From assembly GCA_965178125.1 (NCBI GenBank), contig OZ237770.1:496001-560000 (forward strand): a stretch of 64,000 nucleotides of DNA, read 5' to 3'. Below the pieces are notes generated by a model. The model was not told where the DNA came from, did not search any database, and was given only the letters and a program-made list of their open reading frames with translations. Each line of letters starts with the position of its first letter. Positions within the stretch are counted from its first letter, which is position 1. The translations under genes were made by a program, and so were the position numbers. Origin of the DNA: Bilabrum cf. latius (taxonomy: Eukaryota > Bigyra: Bicosoecida > Bigyra > Bicosoecida). Below, one piece after another: positions 53,217 to 64,000 of the stretch.

Positions 53217-53745
53217 GGCAACAGCGCACAGTGGACGGGAAATTGCGATGCTATGCGCAGATATTCAATGTTATGATACTCTACCTTACCCAATGGTCCG
53301 GTGAAGCCTGGTGGTACGGGTCGTGCGCAAGGACGCTCATGCCTCTGCCCTGATGCATCGTCAAAAGAGCTCCAACCTGATGTGTTCGCCTAAATGCCAG
53401 GGACACGCTGGTATTTAATCTGCATGACACATTTTTAAGCTACCTAAACATCGAGTCAGCCTCCAGCGGGCAGATTTGGATAGACTTGTTGCTTTCTGTA
53501 TTTAGTTTGTACCGTACACTTAAGTACCCCTGCAAATTTGGAGTCATTGGCAGGTTCGTCCCAGGTTATTGCAGGGTACCCCTAAGGGGATCGAAACTCA
53601 AGTGAAGCTTCACAACAAGTGAAAATCTGGTTTCGACATCCGTTTCGTGGAACAAACAACTTTTTGCTTTTCTATCGGGTGGTTCTGTACGTACCGGCGT
53701 TGGTAGTTTCGCAACAAATTAATTTTCAAGTATTGCTGTGATATC
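53217..53745. promoter_or_regulatory. Divergent intergenic region
   Basis: About 530 bp of clearly lower GC between the unidentified minus-strand gene and the RNA helicase (+). Probably contains promoters of both and a missing first exon of the minus-strand gene. No motif is certain. Confidence 0.4.
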
Positions 53746-55935
53746 ATGAGCGGTCGTGGAAGGCACGGCGGTGGAAGGGGCGGTTACAGGGGAGGAACGG
53801 GCGGAGGCGCGAGCTCTTCAGGCGGCCACGGCGGCGGTGATGGCAGCCACGCGGGAAGAAAACGTGGACGTCGTAGTAGAGGAGGACGCGGGGGGCGTGG
53901 CGGTGGCCACGGCGGGTCTGGTGCAGAGCGCGCAATCCCCGGGGCCGAGGGTTTGCGCGGTGCGCCCGGCAGCGGTCGCTCTCGGGGCGATGGCAGGCGG
54001 GATGGATCAGCAGGGTCGGATTCTAGTCGCGGACGGCCTTAGAAGCATGCTCGCACGGAAGCACCACCCAGCAAGAGCGGCGTCGTTCCCTTTGGCGCCA
54101 CGAAGCTGGAGGCCCACACGGGTGGAGCTGCGGCGCGCAAGGGGGGTGCCCCCTCCTCGGGGGCAGGGGCCGCACCTGCACCCGCACCCGCACCCGCACC
54201 TGCACCAGCCTCGAGTGCTTTCGCTTCTTCTGCCTCTTCCGCTGCCTCCGGGGCGTCGAAGGGCGCGGGCCCGGGCCGCTCCCTGGCCCCCGGCACGCAC
54301 GCGCTGGCAGACGTGTCCTTCCGCTCGCTGGGCCTGAGTCGGCCGGTGCAGCGGTCCATGGACGAGATCTTCGAGTATCCCAACTGCACCCCCGTGCAAG
54401 CGAAGGCCATCCCCCCGGCAATGCGAGGGACGGACGTGATGGCGCGGGCCAGGACCGGCACCGGCAAGACGCTCGGCTTCCTCATCCCGGCCATCGAGAG
54501 GCTGGCGGGGCCCGCGAGGGGGGCCCCCGTGAGGGGGGTGTCTGTGCTGATCGTGTCACCCGCCCGCGAGCTGGCCATGCAGACGCACAAGGACGCCGTG
54601 AAGCTGCTTCAGTTCAGGCACGGGATGCGGGCCGAGTGCGTGATCGGGGGCACCAACATGAAGAGCGAGGCCAGGCGCATGCGGGACCAGGGCGTGGACG
54701 TGCTGGTGGCCACCCCTGGGAGGCTGCTGGACCACGCAGAGAACACCCCTGGGATGAGGGAGGCCCTGGGCCGCGTGCAGGTGCTTGTGCTGGACGAGTG
54801 CGACCAGCTGCTGGACCGCGGGTTCCTCAAGGAGATCCGCCGCATCCTGGCCCTCATGCCGAGGACCGAGGACAGGCAGACCCTCCTATTCAGCGCGACC
54901 ATCAGCAAGACCATCCAGGACGTGGCCAAAGTGGCGCTGAAGCCAGACCACGTGTTCGTCAACACGGTCAAGGAGTCGGGCGCCCCCACCCATGCGGCAG
55001 TCTCCCAGGAGGTCATCGCCGCGCAGCCACACGCGCTGGCTCACACCCTCTGGAGGGTGCTGGCCCACCACGCCGCCAAGGAGACCCACTTCAAGGTCAT
55101 CCTGTTCACCGCCACGGCGCGCATGGCGCAGTTCCTGTCCTCGCTGCTGCGGCGGGCGGGGCTGCCGGGGGGGGCGGGCGCCGTGGTGGACATCCACTCG
55201 CGCAAGAGCCAGTCGGCGCGGGAGCGTGCCTCCAAGACCTTCCTGGCAGCATCCAGGGGCTTCCTTGTGTCATCGGATGTGAGTGCCCGGGGGATGGACT
55301 ACCCCGATGTGACCCTCGTGTGCCAGCTGGGCCTCACTACGAGGGAGCAGTACATCCACAGGCTCGGGAGGACGGCAAGGGCGGGGCGCGCGGGGGACGG
55401 CGTGCTGGTGCTGCTGGACGCTGAGGCGGGGCCCATGATGAGGGAACTCAAGGGGCTGGCCATCAAGCCAGCGGGGCCAAGCTCAACCATCGCAGGAGGC
55501 GAGGCGGCGGGGATCAGGGCGAGGGCTGTGGCAGGCTGCCCCGCCCCCGTGGTGCCCGAGGGCAGGTCGACCGAGGTGCCCCAGATGCAGGCAGCACTGG
55601 ACGCCGTGGGCACGGACAGGGATCTGAACAAGGACGCGAGGCTGGCATACGGTGCGTGGCTGGGCTTCTACAACTCCAACATGAGGCGCATGGGGTGGAA
55701 GCCCGAGGCCCTGGTGCGCGAGTGCAACCGGCTGTTCGCAGAGCCGGGGGGGCTGGGGCTGCTGGAGGTGCCTGCCCTAGAGGCCAAGACGCTGGGCAAG
55801 ATGGGGCTCAGGGGCACGCCCGGGCTGAAAGAGGCGCCTCGGGCTGGGGGCGGACAGGCCCGTGGGGGCGCTGGAGGTGGCAGGGGTCGTGGAGGCGGCG
55901 GTAGGGGCCGTGGGCGCGGGCGTGGCAGGCGCTGA
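53746..55935 (+). CDS. DEAD/DECD-box RNA helicase, plant RH25/26/31 or Mss116-like (one TAG)
   Basis: 729 residues, ATG 53746 to TGA. ATP-dependent RNA helicase. An RGG-rich N-terminus (MSGRGRHGGGRGGYRGG) runs into an in-frame TAG at 54040 and continues with a disordered linker to the core. Motifs: Q motif (NCTPVQAKAIP), Walker A ARTGTGKT (~233-240), Ia SPARELA, Ib TPGRLLDH, motif II DECD rather than DEAD (~350), III SAT (~384), IV ILFTATARMAQFL, V SSDVSARGMDYPD, and VI YIHRLGRTARAGR (~535). RGMDYPDVTLV plus REQYIHRLGRT is typical of the Mss116/plant RH31 group rather than of UAP56. C-terminal RGG tail. A GC-clean start in a lower-GC upstream region supports 53746 as the start and therefore translation through the TAG. 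Confidence 0.87.
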
Positions 55936-56163
55936 GTTGGCTTTAAATGTTGATAGACTCTAGTCTCGACTACTCACTGCGCCGGAACCACAGTTGTTGG
56001 TCAGAAGGTACTACTAGTAGTGCTCCGGAATCGTTCTCGCATGAGCAGAAGGTATTCATTCACCAGACTACCATAGATCCAGACTAGGCCTCCGTACATG
56101 GCGAGAATGGTCAATTAGTGCGTACAAATATGTTCGACTGCAGAGAAATCAGTATTCCTGCAG

Positions 56164-57624
56164 CTTCTATCATGATGTGGATACAAATCGTCGAGGTCCT
56201 TACTTCATGCACTGCAGCGAGCTTCGTGTGCCTGCAGAGGAGTTATGCAGGAGCCTTCGAGCAGGAGAAGGGAATGTGCTCGAAATAATGAACAATCCTA
56301 AGCTGGCTGGTGCGGCATCATGTTCCTTTGTGGACAAACGGGTGGATGAAGAACCCATTGTGCACGCGGCCCTGCGCGGAGGACAGCTTGCCCAGCTATC
56401 GACAGTGCTCGACTTAGGAGCTGATCCTTCCGGTGAATTGCAAAATGTATGTCGCCGATCATTGAATGCCGGATTATGTTTCACACGCCTGGCTGCATAC
56501 CACTGCAGTGGTGCCTTGAGTCTCTGCATGCGTCCAATGCTGCAAGTCATGATATGCGCGTGCGCAGGATCGTATCTTATGCTCTGCATTCGCGGACGTT
56601 ACATCTAAAACCCAGACCGCAACCCCGCTGTCTAGTCTTGTTGGTGTTCTTTTGCGTCACGGAGCTGACCCTTGGGCGGCGGACTGCGACGGAGACACGT
56701 GCCTCGTAAACGCGCTGTTTGCAGTCAATGATGAAAGTGACGATGCAAATATGAACCAGGCTTTGCCTGCATTCCACCAGCTGCTGTAGTGCCTTGGTGT
56801 TGCGGACCTGAACGAGCCAATCCAGAATTTCCTGGTGAGTGAGCACCTCGGGTAGGCAGGGGTGCTACCAGATCAATGTTGGCGTACTACTACAAAGATC
56901 ACATATCCATGCTTACCACTGGCGCAGTAGGAGGTGGGAGAGACTCCCATACAAGTGGCCGGGCCACCAGCAGCCGCCTTGCTCCTCCACCACGGGGCCC
57001 ACCCCGTCTTGCCATGCGTGAGGGCAGCCTGGGGGGTAGACATGCGGGCATGAGTCTGCAAGACCATCCGACCCGTGGCATGCAGGTGCAGCGCATTGCC
57101 GGACCTAGATTCCCTCCATGTTTCGCCGAATTCCACGTCGCGACATCGTTTCTCCCTATCCTGCTGTGCCACCTGATCTAGATCCGCAGCGCAATAGTGC
57201 CGTGTCCGCCGCTATCCATGCAAGCGGTACTAACCCCACCCCCAGCCGTGTGCTGGGTCACCTGCTCGATGGCATGCAGCGCGACGGGCAGGCGGGCTGG
57301 TTGGCGCGGCTGCACCCTTGGATGCGGGCCCGATCGATCACCCGCTTCAGGCGCTGTGCTGATGCCAAGAGAGACGCTGGTATGGTGTTCCAGGCGGCCA
57401 AAGAGGGCAGGCCCATGGAGCTGGCCAGGAGGCTCAGGCTTGGCGTGCTGACGGGTGGGCTGGATATGGAGGGCGAGGTGGAGGACGGGGCGGGCGGGAC
57501 CAGGGTGGTGGGTCCGCTGGAGGCGGCTCGGTTGGGGGGGCATGACGAGTGCGTGAAGGTGCTGGAGGAGGCATTGGTTTGCCGAGTCCGTGGGAGACAC
57601 TGCAAGGAGATCCGACCCAAGTGA
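56164..57624 (+). CDS. Ankyrin-repeat protein, multi-exon (at least one TAG)
   Basis: Exons readable: 56164-56446, 56616-56834, ~56928-57030 and a terminal part ending at TGA 57622-57624. Introns have GTATGT/CCCAG and GTGAGT/GCGCAG ends. Splicing intron 1 in phase 0 joins GADPSGELQN to TATPLSSLVGVLLRHGADPW, a classic ankyrin consensus. Further repeats: VHAALRGGQLAQLSTVLDLG, AALLLHHGAHPV and GPLEAARLGGHDECVKVLEE. TAG at 56787 lies in exon 2 (HQLL-TAG-CLGVADL) in continuous sense, and another may begin exon 3 (56928). An earlier exon with the start codon must lie in 55936-56163, after an acceptor TTCCTGCAG. The junction between ~57030 and the last exon is not resolved. Protein-protein interaction role presumed; partners unknown. 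Confidence 0.6.
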
Positions 57625-57918
57625 CATCAAGAATGGCGTGCTGTGGGGCAAAGTTGTTAACAAGAGTACCACTGGCCAAATGGCAGCAGGAGCACGCCCA
57701 TCATCGTGCCGTACAGCCAGAATGAACTAGATATCTTGTACGCGGATTGCTCAACGCCAGGTGAGGCTTGTTAAGCGGCGAGTGCGACGTTGCGGGTCCA
57801 CAGTGTCGAACTCCCATTAGCGTGACGGGTAAACCGGGACCAGATTGCTCGTGGTACGGTTCCCGACGAGCTAATATTCGCCAGCATTGCTCGTTTATTC
57901 TGGTACATTTAACGTTTC
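57625..57918. other. Intergenic
   Basis: About 290 bp between the ankyrin gene and the esterase, both on the plus strand. Nothing recognised apart from presumed 3' end and promoter. Confidence 0.4.
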
Positions 57919-59526
57919 ATGAAAGTGATTCCAGCCTGTCTACTGTGTGCAAGTTCACTAGCAGTGCTTTCCGAGGCATCGTTGCGTATGAGCGATCTTT
58001 TCAGCGATGGCATGGTCCTCTCGAGTGAAGAGCCTCTCATCCATGGATACACCGAGCCTGGAGCTTACGTGTCGGTTAAGATTAATGGCACTACTGTGGC
58101 CGATGCCAAGGCCGCAGATGATGGACTGTTTGTGGCTAGCATGTCGCCCAGGCCTGCGTCCTAGTTTCAGCATCAAATCGACGTCCTCTCCTCCTCGGGG
58201 GGCACTGCGTCCGCGCGAGGAGCCATGTTTGGCACCATAATTTTGTGTGGAGGGCAGTCAAACATGGTACACCCCGTGTCGTACGACTACAACGCAACGG
58301 ATCAGCTCGCATTCGCGACCCCTGAGAACCTTCCGAACCTCAGGCTCTTTCGCACCGGCCGGGCCTGGGGCCCCGAGCCCTAGAAGACGCTGAACTGCAC
58401 GGATAAAGGCACCAGCCCTCCTCTCACGCCGGGCTGCGCGGCGCGCAACCACTGGACGGGCATCTAGGACCTGGCCAGTTTCTCTGCGGTGTGCTACTTC
58501 ACGGCCCTGCAGCTCATGCGGGATCTGCCCGAGTGGCAGCAGCAGCCCGGCGGCGGATACCACGCCCCACTGGGCCTGCTCGAGACGGATTGGGGCGGCT
58601 CCACGCAGGAGGCATGGACCGACCCCGCAGTGGCGGTGTCGCTCGGATGCAGCGGGGAGGTGCCCCCGCAGAATTCCACCGCGGACAGGTGCCCCCCCGG
58701 GGAGGTCTTGTCTCCCATCCGGCACCAGCACTGGGGCTGTCTCCGCAATGGGATGGTGGCCCCGCTGGCCCCTTCCCTGCGGCCCGTGCTGGCCCTCTGG
58801 TACCAGGGAGAGGCGGACTCGACTAACCTGCCCACCACCTAGCGGGACTATGCATGCGGGCTGAGAGCTCTCATCCAGGATTGGAGGGGCATGCTGCAGA
58901 GGCCCAAGCTGCCTTTCTTCCTGGTGCAGCTGGCGCCCTACTGGCAGGACCCGCCCCGCACCAGCTTCCCGGCCGTGAGGGTGGGGCAGGCGGCAGTGGG
59001 CATGGATCCAGCTGTGCAGCCCGCGGGCTACTGCGTGACCCACGACATCGGGGACCACGCAGGGGGTGTGCACCCGCACAACAAGACCGAGGTGGGCAGG
59101 CGGCTTGCCCTGGCAGTGCGGCGAGTGGCCTTCAACCAGACAGTGCACCCGTGGCCCGAGCCTATCGAGGCAAAGGGGGCCAGCGTGCAGCAGGGGCAGG
59201 GGATGGGGGTGCTGCAGGTGTCCTTCACCCAGGGAGTGCCCGGGCTGGCGCTGCATTGGGGCCCCACGCACAACTGCACCCAGTGCTGCAGTCCGACGGA
59301 GAGGGTGGTGCAGGTGCTGCGGCAGGGTGCATGGACCGACCTGGCAGCAGCGGTGATGGACGGGTCTGTAGAGGACGCCAGTGGCCCTGTGCTCCAGGCA
59401 CAGGTGCCCCAGGGCAGCGCTGCCGTGGAGCAGGTACGGTACGCGTGGTCGAACTATCCCGAGTGCGTCCTCTTCGACCAGCACGACCTGCCGGTCGGAC
59501 CCTTCCTCCTCTCTGTGAATCAGTGA
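57919..59526 (+). CDS. SIAE: Sialate O-acetylesterase-like SGNH hydrolase (four TAG)
   Basis: 535 residues, ATG 57919 to TGA 59524-59526, with TAG at 58162, 58381, 58465 and 58840. Secreted or lysosomal-type esterase that removes O-acetyl groups from sialic acid or other acetylated sugars. A signal peptide (MKVIPACLLCASSLAVLSEA) precedes the family opening LRMSDLFSDGMVL (residues ~22-34). Nucleophile block FGTIILCGGQSNM at ~104-116; ASFSAVCYFTALQL; GLLETDWGGSTQEAW; VLALWYQGEADSTN; and the Asp/His block DIGDHAGGVHPHNKTEVGRRLA near 376-397. C-terminal VRYAWSNYPECVLFD as in the animal enzyme. Two TAGs sit just before conserved blocks (ASFSAVCYF and RALIQDWRG) with perfect frame. Several Asn-x-Ser/Thr sites fit a secreted protein. 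In organisms without sialic acid the substrate would be acetylated wall polysaccharide. Confidence 0.87.
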
Positions 59527-60185
59527 ACGATAGCCCCGGCGCCATATGTATATGCCACCCACCGCATCAGTTCAAACTGTTCGCAAAAGAATGGTTTAGT
59601 GAATCGGTGATCCGATCGTCGAAAATCGAACCTTATCATCGACACCATCGACGATATGTGAGGGGTTTGTGTCGCATTTCGTATCAATATATCGGCCATA
59701 TTGGCGTATACTAGAGACCCAGTGTGTACTTAATATTATTTTCTTTACATTTCCGATGGTATATTGCTCATATTGTCAGTATCCGTGCTTCAAGCGCTAT
59801 CAAGAAGCACAAAGATGGATCAACGTCAATAGGCCCAATCTACCACCACGGTGACAGATAATTGGCCAACTTCTAGGTCCTGTAGGTTATCATTTATACA
59901 TATCAATGTAATGGTGCTGAGTATTGTAGATCATACTGCTCTCAGCATCAACAATTGAACGCTTTTGTGAAGTGCATGGTATTCGAATTGGTACCAGTGA
60001 ACGGGCTTTCTTGAACAATTCGACCTTTGCACAGACAGTCAGCACAGTCCAACTACGTTTTAAGATCATCTTGCAGCCGCCGACCGCACATTTAGCAGTT
60101 TAAATCTTGGAAACTAGCAAATCCAAGAGGGCAATGCAGACTAAGCGGTGGCATACAGAGATAATACTAGAATAGACCGGTGGTG
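59527..60185. other. AT-richer intergenic before the satellite
   Basis: About 660 bp with GC content well below the rest of the window and no supported gene. It separates the esterase gene from the 173-bp satellite. Confidence 0.5.
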
Positions 60186-63100
60186 TCAGCTTGTGTGATA
60201 GGGCGCATGTGTGTCATTGACGATGTCCATTGGCTGGTCAGCTTGTATATGGTCGGGGGCCGCATTGTGAGTTGGGTGTTTGGGGTGGTGGTGAGGGCGG
60301 GTGTGTGGGGTGGGGCGGGATGTCGGCCGGAGAGAGCTGTGCGAGTAGTCCGTTGCTGTCGTCGTGTGTGATAGGGCGCATGTGTGTCATTGACAATGTC
60401 CATTGGCTGGTCAGCTTGTATATGGTCGGGGGCCGCATTGTGAGTTGGGTGTTTGGGGTGGTGGTGAGGGCGGGTGTGTGGGGTGGGGCGGGATGTCGGC
60501 CGGAGAGAGCTGTGCGAGTAGTCCGTGGCTGTCGTCGTGTGTGATAGGGCGCATGTGTGTCATTGACAATGTCCATTGGCTGGTCAGCTTGTATATGGTC
60601 GGGGGCCGCATTGTGAGTTGGGTGTTTGGGGTGGTGGTGAGGGCGGGTGTGTGGGGTGGGGCGGGATGTCGGCCGGAGAGAGCTGTGCGAGTAGTCCGTG
60701 GCTGTCGTCGTGTGTGATAGGGCGCATGTGTGTCATTGACGATGTCCATTGGCTGGTCAGCTTGTATATGGTCGGGGGCCGCATTGTGAGTTGGGTGTTT
60801 GGGGTGGTGGTGAGGGCGGGTGTGTGGGGTGGGGCGGGATGTCGGCCGGAGAGAGCTGTGCGAGTAGTCCGTGGCTATCGTCGTGTGTGATAGGGCGCAT
60901 GTGTGTCATTGACGATGTCCATTGGCTGGTCAGCTTGTATATGGTCGGGGGCCGCATTGTGAGTTGGGTGTTTGGGGTGGTGGTGAGGGCGGGTGTGTGG
61001 GGTGGGGCGGGATGTCGGCCGGAGAGAGCTGTGCGAGTAGTCCGTTGCTATCGTCGTGTGTGATAGGGCGCATGTGTGTCATTGACGATGTCCATTGGCT
61101 GGTCAGCTTGTATATGGTCGGGGGCCGCATTGTGAGTTGGGTGTTTGGGGTGGTGGTGAGGGCGGGTGTGTGGGGTGGGGCGGGATGTCGGCTGGAGAGA
61201 GCTGTGCGAGTAGTCCGTGGCTGTCGTCGTGTGTGATAGGGCGCATGTGTGTCATTGACGATGTCCATTGGCTGGTCAGCTTGTATATGGTCGGGGGCCG
61301 CATTGTGAGTTGGGTGTTTGGGGTGGTGGTGAGGGCGGGTGTGTGGGGTGGGGCGGGATGTCGGCCGGAGAGAGCTGTGCGAGTAGTCCGTGGCTGTCGT
61401 CGTGTGTGATAGGGCGCATGTGTGTCATTGACGATGTCCATTGGCTGGTCAGCTTGTATATGGTCGGGGGCCGCATTGTGAGTTGGGTGTTTGGGGTGGT
61501 GGTGAGGGCGGGTGTGTGGGGTGGGGCGGGATGTCGGCTGGAGAGAGCTGTGCGAGTAGTCCGTTGCTATCGTCGTGTGTGATAGGGCGCATGTGTGTCA
61601 TTGACGATGTCCATTGGCTGGTCAGCTTGTATATGGTCGGGGGCCGCATTGTGAGTTGGGTGTTTGGGGTGGTGGTGAGGGCGGGTGTGTGGGGTGGGGC
61701 GGGATGTCGGCCGGAGAGAGCTGTGCGAGTAGTCCGTGGCTGTCGTCGTGTGTGATAGGGCGCATGTGTGTCATTGACGATGTCCATTGGCTGGTCAGCT
61801 TGTATATGGTCGGGGGCCGCATTGTGAGTTGGGTGTTTGGGGTGGTGGTGAGGGCGGGTGTGTGGGGTGGGGCGGGATGTCGGCTGGAGAGAGCTGTGCG
61901 AGTAGTCCGTGGCTATCGTCGTGTGTGATAGGGCGCATGTGTGTCATTGACGATGTCCATTGGCTGGTCAGCTTGTATATGGTCGGGGGCCGCATTGTGA
62001 GTTGGGTGTTTGGGGTGGTGGTGAGGGCGGGTTTGTGGGGTGGGGCGGGATGTCGGCTGGAGAGAGCTGTGCGAGTAGTCCGTGGCTGTCGTCGTGTGTG
62101 ATAGGGCGCATGTGTGTCATTGACAATGTCCATTGGCTGGTCAGCTTGTATATGGTCGGGGGCCGCATTGTGAGTTGGGTGTTTGGGGTGGTGGTGAGGG
62201 CGGGTGTGTGGGGTGGGGCGGGATGTCGGCTGGAGAGAGCTGTGCGAGTAGTCCGTGGCTGTCGTCGTGTGTGATAGGGCGCATGTGTGTCATTGACAAT
62301 GTCCATTGGCTGGTCAGCTTGTATATGGTCGGGGGCCGCATTGTGAGTTGGGTGTTTGGGGTGGTGGTGAGGGCGGGTGTGTGGGGTGGGGCGGGATGTC
62401 GGCCGGAGAGAGCTGTGCGAGTAGTCCGTGGCTGTCGTCGTGTGTGATAGGGCGCATGTGTGTCATTGACGATGTCCATTGGCTGGTCAGCTTGTATATG
62501 GTCGGGGGCCGCATTGTGAGTTGGGTGTTTGGGGTGGTGGTGAGGGCGGGTGTGTGGGGTGGGGCGGGATGTCGGCTGGAGAGAGCTGTGCGAGTAGTCC
62601 GTGGCTGTCGTCGTGTGTGATAGGGCGCATGTGTGTCATTGACAATGTCCATTGGCTGGTCAGCTTGTATATGGTCGGGGGCCGCATTGTGAGTTGGGTG
62701 TTTGGGGTGGTGGTGAGGGCGGGTGTGTGGGGTGGGGCGGGATGTCGGCCGGAGAGAGCTGTGCGAGTAGTCCGTTGCTATCGTCGTGTGTGATAGGGCG
62801 CATGTGTGTCATTGACGATGTCCATTGGCTGGTCAGCTTGTATATGGTCGGGGGCCGCATTGTGAGTTGGGTGTTTGGGGTGGTGGTGAGGGCGGGTGTG
62901 TGGGGTGGGGCGGGATGTCGGCCGGAGAGAGCTGTGCGAGTAGTCCGTGGCTGTCGTCGTGTGTGATAGGGCGCATGTGTGTCATTGACAATGTCCATTG
63001 GCTGGTCAGCTTGTATATGGTCGGGGGCCGCATTGTGAGTTGGGTGTTTGGGGTGGTGGTGAGGGCGGGTGTGTGGGGTGGGGCGGGATGTCGGCTGGAG

Positions 63101-64000
63101 AGAGCTGTGCGAGTAGTCCGTGGCTGTCGTCGTGTGTGATAGGGCGCATGTGTGTCATTGACAATGTCCATTGGCTGGTCAGCTTGTATATGGTCGGGGG
63201 CCGCATTGTGAGTTGGGTGTTTGGGGTGGTGGTGAGGGCGGGTGTGTGGGGTGGGGCGGGATGTCGGCCGGAGAGAGCTGTGCGAGTAGTCCGTGGCTGT
63301 CGTCGTGTGTGATAGGGCGCATGTGTGTCATTGACGATGTCCATTGGCTGGTCAGCTTGTATATGGTCGGGGGCCGCATTGTGAGTTGGGTGTTTGGGGT
63401 GGTGGTGAGGGCGGGTGTGTGGGGTGGGGCGGGATGTCGGCCGGAGAGAGCTGTGCGAGTAGTCCGTGGCTGTCGTCGTGTGTGATAGGGCGCATGTGTG
63501 TCATTGACAATGTCCATTGGCTGGTCAGCTTGTATATGGTCGGGGGCCGCATTGTGAGTTGGGTGTTTGGGGTGGTGGTGAGGGCGGGTGTGTGGGGTGG
63601 GGCGGGATGTCGGCTGGAGAGAGCTGTGCGAGTAGTCCGTGGCTGTCGTCGTGTGTGATAGGGCGCATGTGTGTCATTGACAATGTCCATTGGCTGGTCA
63701 GCTTGTATATGGTCGGGGGCCGCATTGTGAGTTGGGTGTTTGGGGTGGTGGTGAGGGCGGGTGTGTGGGGTGGGGCGGGATGTCGGCCGGAGAGAGCTGT
63801 GCGAGTAGTCCGTGGCTGTCGTCGTGTGTGATAGGGCGCATGTGTGTCATTGACGATGTCCATTGGCTGGTCAGCTTGTATATGGTCGGGGGCCGCATTG
63901 TGAGTTGGGTGTTTGGGGTGGTGGTGAGGGCGGGTGTGTGGGGTGGGGCGGGATGTCGGCTGGAGAGAGCTGTGCGAGTAGTCCGTGGCTGTCGTCGTGT
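60186..64000 (+). repeat. 173-bp tandem satellite, at least 22 units, continues past window
   Basis: Highly homogeneous head-to-tail array. Each unit contains TGATAGGGCGCATGTGTGTC, GTCCATTGGCTGGTCAGC, GTATATGGTCGGGGGCCGCA and a GGGTGTTTGGGGTGGTGGTG part. Almost all variation falls at four sites per unit (GACRATG, GGCYGGAG, CGTKGCT, GCTRTCG), plus one private change near 62032. The period is nucleosome-sized, like many centromeric or subtelomeric satellites. Both strands are open for ~104-112 codons in every unit only because of the repeat. Confidence 0.97.

Noticed and set aside
60186-64000. 104- and 112-codon frames on both strands of the 173-bp array
   Set aside because: Artefacts of tandem repetition; each is identical in every unit and lacks any gene context.
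60186-64000. Telomeric repeat at the right edge
   Set aside because: The unit is 173 bp; no short TTAGGG/TTTAGGG-type motif is present.

Overview
This is a GC-rich nuclear window from a eukaryote. The evidence is spliceosomal introns (GTATGT/GTGAGT donors), satellite arrays, low-complexity insertions inside conserved enzymes, and eukaryote-only genes (EXOSC10/Rrp6, eIF2D, an ATAD5/Elg1-like clamp unloader, SETD9-like, sialate O-acetylesterase). A cycloartenol-type oxidosqualene cyclase and a SRCR/proline-serine-rich surface protein suggest an alga or a relative of one. I cannot name the lineage.

The main result is that UAG appears to be a sense codon here, most likely glutamine. About 59 in-frame TAG codons fall inside conserved or long reading frames. 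Those frames contain no in-frame TGA or TAA, and none of the sixteen genes whose end I can see stops at TAG: fifteen stop at TGA and one at TAA. Read with the standard code, the genes break into dozens of fragments; read with TAG = Gln they become whole. The clearest assignment is in the cyclase, where TAG occupies the conserved Gln of the Gly-Arg-Gln-Thr-Trp block.

Layout. 1-6240: a broken acetyltransferase fragment interrupted by a ~4.6 kb insert that carries an 86-bp satellite and its inverted copy. 6240-18900: two copies of a duplicated cassette (SRCR/Pro-Ser surface protein plus a convergent GNAT acetyltransferase), separated by degenerate transposons (pogo-like, hAT-like). 19300-22200: a 952-codon Ser/Gln-rich frame. 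22600-59530: a dense gene block holding a hybrid histidine kinase (-), an ATAD5-like protein (+), a membrane protein (-), a SETD9-like protein (+), a small hypothetical frame (-), an acidic/Ser-rich protein (+), eIF2D (-), cycloartenol synthase (-), Rrp6 (-), an unidentified protein (-), a DEAD/DECD helicase (+), an ankyrin protein (+) and a sialate O-acetylesterase (+). 60186-64000: a 173-bp satellite that runs off the window.

The genes do not form one pathway. They are housekeeping functions (RNA decay, translation recycling, replication clamp unloading, sterol synthesis) in short, often divergent or convergent spacing. I saw no tRNA, rRNA or CRISPR array. The suppressor-type tRNA-Gln(CUA) that the code requires is not recognisable in this window.
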